Positions 59,801 to 64,000 of a stretch of DNA of 64,000 bases are shown here, one piece after another. This stretch comes from Jeotgalibacillus haloalkalitolerans. Lineage in GTDB: Bacteria > Bacillota > Bacilli > Bacillales > Jeotgalibacillaceae. Made by a program: the position numbers and the translations under genes. Every line of letters begins with the position of its first letter. Position 1 is the first letter of the stretch. The notes under the pieces are model-generated. The model ran no database searches, had not been told where the DNA came from, and worked only from the letters and a program-made list of their open reading frames with translations. The stretch is from contig NZ_JAXQNN010000004.1 in NCBI RefSeq assembly GCF_034427455.1, positions 62,001 through 126,000 on the forward strand, read 5' to 3'.

Positions 59801-60226
59801 TTACGTCATTTCTTTTTTCAATTTTATGATTTTCTCAATTTCTTCCATCGCTTCCTTCTCACTTAATGAATCAGATGCCCACTGATCTGAAAGGTCATAA
59901 AGCTCAAGGAAGATTTTATAATCGCTTGATAACACAATTTCTTTATCCGGATATTTCTCTTCCAGCCATGCTTTCATTTTCTTTTCGATTTCCTTCATCT
60001 GAAAGCGGTGAAGGTGTTTTACTTTATAGCTGACTACAAGTGTGGAGTCGGCAGCAACTACTACTGAATCATACAGCTCTTTAGTATCTTCAATGTGCTG
60101 TGCCACCTCTTTAATTGTTCCGTTTTCAGAATCATGAATTTTGACATGTACAGGGCCTGTCCGTTCAATCGTTGCACATCCGAACAATACAAATGAACAG
60201 ATCATCAGCAAAATCGTCTTCTTCAT
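59801..60226 (-). CDS. YhcN/YlaJ family sporulation lipoprotein
   Basis: A 141-residue lipoprotein with signal MKKTILLMICSFVLFGC (lipidated Cys17) and a YhcN/YlaJ-type domain (HVKIHDSENGTIKEVAQ near 30, VVVAADSTLVVSYKVKHL near 65). Such proteins are found in the spore inner membrane. It heads the operon with spoVAC, spoVAD and spoVAE, an order known from the second-type spoVA operons of bacilli. GAGGCG supports ATG 60226; a longer ORF to 60388 lacks support and would run into the cotZ upstream region. Confidence 0.85.
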   Translation of the reverse strand: MKKTILLMICSFVLFGCATIERTGPVHVKIHDSENGTIKEVAQHIEDTKELYDSVVVAADSTLVVSYKVKHLHRFQMKEIEKKMKAWLEEKYPDKEIVLSSDYKIFLELYDLSDQWASDSLSEKEAMEEIEKIIKLKKEMT

Positions 60227-60374
60227 CTCATCGCCTCTTTGCCGTAATGAATACAGATAGTTTGTCTTTACCTGAAAGGTTTTATGCCTAATTTTAAAAA
60301 ACACGGCGAATGACCAATCTTTGGAATCGTGATTTGAATAAAGTATATAGAATTCAAGAAAAGGAGGAGAAAAA

Positions 60375-60902
60375 ATGAGTTGTGGCAAAAGAAATGATGT
60401 CGGCGGAGCAGAGGATCATCACCACCACCGTAATTGTGTATGTGAGGTTGTCCGCGCAATAAAAGATATTCAGGACAATGCTGTAGATGTAGACTGCCAG
60501 CCATGTTTGACAGACTGCTTTTTAGAGCCGCTTGGGGATCTGGTTGCACCTTCAAGAAGACGCCGTGCAGACACACGCGTATTCACACTGAAGACTAAAG
60601 ACGGTTCGCCATTCCATGCTTTTTATAAGGATACTGATTTTAAAGACCATGATTGCATCTCAGTATTTTTCAGAGTCGAATCAATTTTTGACGGGTGCTG
60701 TGCTACACTTCGCGTGCTTGAGCCGAGAGACCATCACGGCAAAGAAGTGGATCTTCTTAACGAATGCGGTACAAAGATCAAGCTGAGCAAGCTTTGCAAG
60801 GTTGTTGATTTTGATTCTACTGACAGCTGTGTAACTGTTGACTTGAGCTGCTTCTGTGCGGTTCAGTGTATTAAAGACGTATATCTTGGGGTTTGTGACT
60901 AA
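60375..60902 (+). CDS. cotZ: Spore outer coat/crust protein CotZ (CotY/CotZ family)
   Basis: A 175-residue Cys-rich protein (about 15 Cys) with an early HHHH stretch, CVCEVVRAIKDIQDNA near residue 21 and CCATLRVLEP near 110. This is the CotY/CotZ pattern; these proteins build the outermost coat or crust by disulfide cross-linking. AAAGGAGGAG precedes the ATG. It is divergent from the spoVA-type operon. I found no clear SigK promoter in the 150-base gap. Confidence 0.92.
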   Translation: MSCGKRNDVGGAEDHHHHRNCVCEVVRAIKDIQDNAVDVDCQPCLTDCFLEPLGDLVAPSRRRRADTRVFTLKTKDGSPFHAFYKDTDFKDHDCISVFFRVESIFDGCCATLRVLEPRDHHGKEVDLLNECGTKIKLSKLCKVVDFDSTDSCVTVDLSCFCAVQCIKDVYLGVCD

Positions 60903-60931
60903 TTAGGGAATTCTCCCTGATCTTTCTCTGC

Positions 60932-60964
60932 AAAAAGACATCCTGCATTCAGGATGTCTTTTTG
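60932..60964 (+). terminator. Rho-independent terminator of cotZ
   Basis: AAAGACATCCTG and CAGGATGTCTTT pair around a four-base loop, followed by TT. Confidence 0.9.
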
Positions 60965-61001
60965 GCATGTGGTTGAATGTTATAATCCGTGCCCATTCAT
61001 T

Positions 61002-61069
61002 CCTGCGCTTTCCGCGGACGAACCTCGGGCCTCCTCAGGTAGAAAACAACTGCCTTCCGGGGTCTCTTC
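61002..61069 (-). repeat. GC-rich intergenic repeat, short degenerate copy D
   Basis: TGCGCTTTCCGCGGACGAACCTCGGGCCTCCTC, split here as GCGCTTTCC ... CCTCCTC, and then CTGCCTTCCGGGGTCTC follow the same landmark order as the copies at 35041 and 62668, but the second half is missing. The end touches the cotO stop codon. Confidence 0.55.
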
Positions 61070-61535
61070 AGTAAATATGGATCTCTCCCAGTTCATCTCT
61101 GCTGATACTGACCTCTTCACCTTTAAGTGTCTTAATCGTCAGCTCGTGTCGGTCCTGTTTTGATATGACACCATGCAGTTCACTTCCATCCTCTTTCATG
61201 AAACGGCATTGAAATGGTGCCCTGCGCCCTTCAAACGCACTCAGGTAGTCGATCTTTTCATGAAGTGTCATTTTTTTAAATGGCTTTAGTTCTTTAAACG
61301 TGAATGTTTCTTTTTTAGGCTCTTTTTCTTTTTCAGCTTTTTTTTCCGGCTCTTTCTCGTACGAAGTCTTTTCAATGAATGTTTCTTCTACATAGCCAAG
61401 TGGTGGAACTTTTGACTTTTTAACCGGTGTTTTTTCATGTGTCGAAGGTGCCTGATAATAATGCTGCATGACCGGCTTAATTTCAGGAAACTCAGGCTGG
61501 TTGACATAAAGAAGCGGACGCCCCTTTTTGTGCAA
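61068..61535 (-). CDS. cotO: Spore coat protein CotO
   Basis: A 155-residue protein. An N-terminal proline- and lysine-rich half with charged repeats (EKEPEKKAEKEKEPKKE near 60-80) is followed by a C-terminal domain (KMTLHEKIDYLSAF and FQCRFMKEDGSELHGVI) found in CotO (YjbX). CotO helps organise the outer coat with CotH. It starts at TTG with a GGGAG site. The order fabI - cotO - cotZ matches B. subtilis. Confidence 0.87.
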   Translation of the reverse strand: MHKKGRPLLYVNQPEFPEIKPVMQHYYQAPSTHEKTPVKKSKVPPLGYVEETFIEKTSYEKEPEKKAEKEKEPKKETFTFKELKPFKKMTLHEKIDYLSAFEGRRAPFQCRFMKEDGSELHGVISKQDRHELTIKTLKGEEVSISRDELGEIHIY

Positions 61536-61564
61536 TACCTCACTCCCTTTAACTGTTAGTGGTT

Positions 61565-61590
61565 CAGTATATGTATGATGGCGAAGTTGT
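61565..61590 (-). promoter_or_regulatory. Possible SigK promoter of cotO
   Basis: On the minus strand CATATACTG (61573-61565) fits the SigK -10 (CATAnnnT), with an AC pair about 15 bases upstream (61590-61589) as the minimal -35. Late mother-cell expression fits a coat gene, but the motif is short. Confidence 0.3.
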
Positions 61591-61767
61591 ATTCAAGATA
61601 ATGAGCAGGTTTGATGTGGTGTTTGAGGTAATGTGGTGTGGTGCAGTTCGACGGGAAATGATCGGCTTTCGTTCTTTAATTTTCTCGGTTCGCGACTTAG
61701 ATACTCTTGTTCGACGTAAAACCCGCCACGTTCGCCACTCAGGGTCTTTTCAATTATGCCGCTCACA

Positions 61768-61804
61768 AGAGAAAGGCTTATCAGCAAATGCCGATAAGCC
61801 TTTT
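61768..61804 (-). terminator. Terminator of fabI
   Basis: On the minus strand AAAGGCTTATC and GATAAGCCTTT pair with an inner GC pair and are followed by TTTCTCTTG, right after the fabI stop. Confidence 0.8.
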
Positions 61805-61806
61805 GA

Positions 61807-62580
61807 TTAACCTACGATATGGTAACCTGAATCCACATGCAGATTTTCCCCTGTCAGGCCACGTGAATAGTCACTGAACAGAAATGCTGCTGTGTCTCCT
61901 ACTTCTTCAGGTGTTGTATTTCTTCTTAACGGTGCTTTTTCTTCAATCTCTTTCAGAATTGAGTTAAAATCATTAATCCCTTTAGCTGAAAGTGTTCTGA
62001 TTGGTCCTGCTGAAATCGAGTTAACACGGATATTGTCTTTCCCAAGATCTCCTGCAAGATAGCGGACACTCGCTTCAAGTGAAGCCTTTGCAACGCCCAT
62101 TACATTATAGTTAGGAAGGACGCGCTCTCCTCCAAGGTAAGTCAGTGTAACAATACTTCCGCCTTCTGTCATGAGAGGACGAGCTTCTTTAGCTACAGCA
62201 GTCAGTGAGTAAGAACTGATATTATGTGCAAGAAGGAAATTATCACGGTTTGTATTTGAATACTCACCCTGAAGATCTTCTTTTGCAGCAAATGCGATAC
62301 AGTGTGCAAACCCGTGGATTGTGCCAACACTTTCTTTGATTGTGTTAAAGCATGACTTAATCTCTTCATCGTTTGTAATATCGCATGGCAGAATTAATTC
62401 GTGATTGCCTTTCAATGTACTGACAAGGTCGCGCACAGGCTTTTCAAAACGTTCGCCTGCATATGTAAAGACTAAATTTGCCCCCGCTTCATCCAGCGAT
62501 CTTGCAATGCCCCAGGCAATACTTCTTTTATTGGCAACACCCATTACGACAATTGTTTTTCCTTTTAATGATAAGCTCAT
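61807..62580 (-). CDS. fabI: Enoyl-[acyl-carrier-protein] reductase FabI
   Basis: A 257-residue SDR-type enoyl-ACP reductase. The cofactor site is MGVANKRSIAWGIA at the N-terminus, and the catalytic pair lies in YNVMGVAK (Tyr-x6-Lys) near residue 157, with TYLGGERV just before. It completes each cycle of fatty-acid elongation with NAD(P)H and is the triclosan target. GGAGG precedes the ATG. A FapR operator lies directly upstream, so malonyl-CoA should control it. Confidence 0.97.
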   Translation of the reverse strand: MSLSLKGKTIVVMGVANKRSIAWGIARSLDEAGANLVFTYAGERFEKPVRDLVSTLKGNHELILPCDITNDEEIKSCFNTIKESVGTIHGFAHCIAFAAKEDLQGEYSNTNRDNFLLAHNISSYSLTAVAKEARPLMTEGGSIVTLTYLGGERVLPNYNVMGVAKASLEASVRYLAGDLGKDNIRVNSISAGPIRTLSAKGINDFNSILKEIEEKAPLRRNTTPEEVGDTAAFLFSDYSRGLTGENLHVDSGYHIVG

Positions 62581-62607
62581 TTTGTCCTCCTTGTTTAGAA
62601 CAAGTTA

Positions 62608-62624
62608 TTAGTACCTGATACTAA
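62608..62624. promoter_or_regulatory. FapR operator upstream of fabI
   Basis: TTAGTACCTGATACTAA is a 17-base near-perfect palindrome matching the FapR box of bacilli. It lies about 30 bases before the fabI start. FapR represses lipid synthesis genes and is released by malonyl-CoA. Confidence 0.88.
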
Positions 62625-62667
62625 CTTAACACATCTTAATGTTGGTAGGCAATATATATCTATAACC

Positions 62668-62790
62668 GGCTCGCTGCGCTTCAGGCGGACGCTTTCCACT
62701 GGGACGGCGGTGAGCCTCCTCGGCTTTGCCTGCGGGGTCTCACCTGTCCGTCATATCCCGTTGGAGTCGCCGCCTTCCGCTTCGCTCACC
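62668..62790 (-). repeat. GC-rich intergenic repeat, copy B
   Basis: This block, read on the minus strand, matches copy A at 8224-8353 nearly throughout, including GGCGACTCC, GTGAGACCCCGCAGGC, GAGGAGGCTCACCGCCGTCCC and GCGTCCGCCTGAAGCGC. It lies between mgtE and the fabI upstream region. The GTGAGAC/GGCTCAC and GGCGGAC/GTCCGCC arms allow a strong fold. Confidence 0.88.
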
Positions 62791-62844
62791 TAAAATAATT
62801 ACCGGAATACTTAAAATGAACCTAATTTTCTTCCTTCACTAAAG

Positions 62845-64000
62845 CTACAAATAACTCATAAACGAAGTTGCGATGCCAAAGTAAATCAAAATACTGATGA
62901 TGTCATTGATTGTTGTGATGAATGGACCTGATGCGACGGCCGGGTCGATGTTAAATTTGTGCATCACAAGCGGTACAAGTGACCCCGCGAGTGTAGCAAC
63001 AATCAGTGACGCAAATATTGAGAAGCCGACGAGGAGCCCAAGGAAAAATGAGCCCTGCCAGACGTACACGATTCCTGTTACCAATATTCCACAGACTGTT
63101 CCCGTAATTAATCCGGTCCCCGCTTCCCGCATAATTAACTTCATTTTACTCTCATCTTTAATATCGCCTGTTGCAATGCTTCTGACAGCAACAGCCAGCG
63201 CCTGTGTCCCTGTATTACCGGCCATACCTGCAATCAGCGGAATAAACACTGCGAGGATGGCTACCTGTTCAAGCGTATCCTCAAAGCTTCCAATCAGGTT
63301 TGCAGTCAACATACCTAAAAAGAGCAGTGCAATCAGCCATGGGAGACGTTTTCTAGCTGCTCTCAAGGGTGTGCGGTCACGCGAATCCATATCTGATACC
63401 CCGGCAAGCTTGGAGTAGTCATCAGATGCCTCTTCATCAAGCACATCAATGATATCGTCTACTGTGATAATTCCGAGTAAATGCTGCTGGAAATCCACTA
63501 CCGGTAAAGCAAGAAAGTCGTAATCCTTCATCATTCTCGCAACGTTTTCCTGGTCTTCACTCACTGACACAGAAACCACTCTGTCTGACATAATTTCTTT
63601 AATCAGCCTGTCTTCCTCTGATGTAATCAGATCTCTCAGGGAAACAACCCCCACAAGCTGCCTGTCTTCATTAATCACAAATGTATAGTAAATGGTTTCA
63701 GCATCCGGCGCTTTGTTTCTTAAAATCGCCATTGCTGACCGGACAGTTGAATGTTCCGGTATAGATATAAATTCTGTCGTCATAATAGAGCCGGCAGTAT
63801 ATTCCTCGTAGTGCAGCAGGTTTTTAATTTCTTTTGCTGACTCCTGATCCATAATCGTTAAATAACTGGCTGCCTGATCTTTATTTAATTCATTTAATAC
63901 ATCAACCGCATCATCTGTATACATATGAGATAGCGTATCTGCAGCATACTGCGCGTTCATCTCGGCAAAAAGCGGTTCATAATCTTCATCATCTGCATCA
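62845..64000 (-). CDS. mgtE: Magnesium transporter MgtE, N-terminus outside the window
   Basis: The visible 384 codons lack the protein's beginning: the frame stays open to the right edge, 13 codons beyond the Met at 63960. The visible part holds the end of the MgtE N domain (YTDDAVDVLNELNKD), two CBS domains (SIMTTEFISIPEHSTVRSA and EIMSDRVVSVSVSEDQ) and five membrane helices with GNTGTQALAVAVRS and GPFITTINDIISILIYF, the conserved pore residues. MgtE is a Mg2+-gated magnesium channel. Any M-box riboswitch would be outside the window. Confidence 0.95.
   Translation of the reverse strand, partial: DADDEDYEPLFAEMNAQYAADTLSHMYTDDAVDVLNELNKDQAASYLTIMDQESAKEIKNLLHYEEYTAGSIMTTEFISIPEHSTVRSAMAILRNKAPDAETIYYTFVINEDRQLVGVVSLRDLITSEEDRLIKEIMSDRVVSVSVSEDQENVARMMKDYDFLALPVVDFQQHLLGIITVDDIIDVLDEEASDDYSKLAGVSDMDSRDRTPLRAARKRLPWLIALLFLGMLTANLIGSFEDTLEQVAILAVFIPLIAGMAGNTGTQALAVAVRSIATGDIKDESKMKLIMREAGTGLITGTVCGILVTGIVYVWQGSFFLGLLVGFSIFASLIVATLAGSLVPLVMHKFNIDPAVASGPFITTINDIISILIYFGIATSFMSYL

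Noticed and set aside
60227-60374. SigE/SigK promoters for cotZ and the spoVA-type operon
   Set aside because: No sequence in the 150-base gap fits both -35 and -10 consensus well enough to call.
1-64000. CRISPR array, insertion sequence, integrase, prophage, toxin-antitoxin or restriction genes
   Set aside because: None found on either strand. The single tRNA-Val has no integrase or duplicated tRNA end nearby that would suggest an integration site.

Overview
The window looks like chromosome from a low-to-moderate GC, endospore-forming Firmicute of the Bacillaceae/Planococcaceae type; a Jeotgalibacillus-like organism is my guess only. Evidence for this is the sporulation genes (spoVIF, cotZ, cotO, spoVAC-AD-AE, a YhcN/YlaJ lipoprotein, a YjcZ peptide, KinE- and KinB-like kinases), the sigI-rsgI pair, AGGAGG-type ribosome binding sites with frequent TTG/GTG starts, and classic Firmicute control elements (CtsR boxes, a FapR box, a T-box, a yybP-ykoY riboswitch, cre-like sites). 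I see no insertion sequence, integrase, prophage or CRISPR array, so this is mostly core chromosome with accessory insertions.

Layout. 1-3.9 kb: start of ptsI, ptsH, and a MoxR ATPase / DUF58 / membrane-protein operon. 4-13.8 kb: an SDR, an envelope-stress-type lipoprotein, clpE with CtsR operators, an M3 oligoendopeptidase, a MarR regulator, a metallophosphoesterase with altered catalytic motifs, and MtnE- and MtnU-like enzymes. 13.8-22.9 kb: KinE-like kinase, YkrP-like acyltransferase, a B12-binding radical SAM protein, KtrD, RsgI-SigI, and the Mn exporter MeeY behind a yybP-ykoY riboswitch. From memory, ptsHI - clpE - mtnE/mtnU - kinE - ykrP - ktrD - rsgI/sigI - meeY follows the inverted B. 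subtilis gene order, with genes such as mtnK, mtnA, motAB and htpX missing.

22.9-34 kb: a thioester-reductase-like SDR, an RND exporter with an operator-like palindrome inside its promoter, an NhaC-family transporter behind a probable tyrosine T-box, an EAL protein, RF3, a DUF4397 surface protein with its own lipoprotein class F sortase, and a NupC transporter. 35-50 kb: a second-type MurE, M42 peptidase, a YkoGHI-like two-component/PepSY set, OsmC, AldA, an orphan siderophore-type N-hydroxylase, a GAF-GGDEF-EAL protein, tryptophan 2,3-dioxygenase, a 6S-like structured RNA, a KinB-like kinase, a FAD oxidoreductase and tRNA-Val(GAC).

50-64 kb: a HEYGH membrane protein, a TAXI-TRAP transport operon, a PgpA-like protein, yjcHGF, and a sporulation block: spoVIF, yjcZ, a compact YhcN-spoVAC-spoVAD-spoVAE operon, cotZ and cotO. 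It ends with fabI behind a FapR box and a truncated mgtE. A GC-rich hairpin-forming repeat occurs four times between genes (8.2, 35.0, 61.0 and 62.7 kb). Nothing here is a clearly new multi-gene system. The best leads are the repeat family, the 6S-like RNA, the sortase/substrate pair with its repeated TTGTACA motifs, the degenerate metallophosphoesterase, and several promoters whose spacer is a palindrome.
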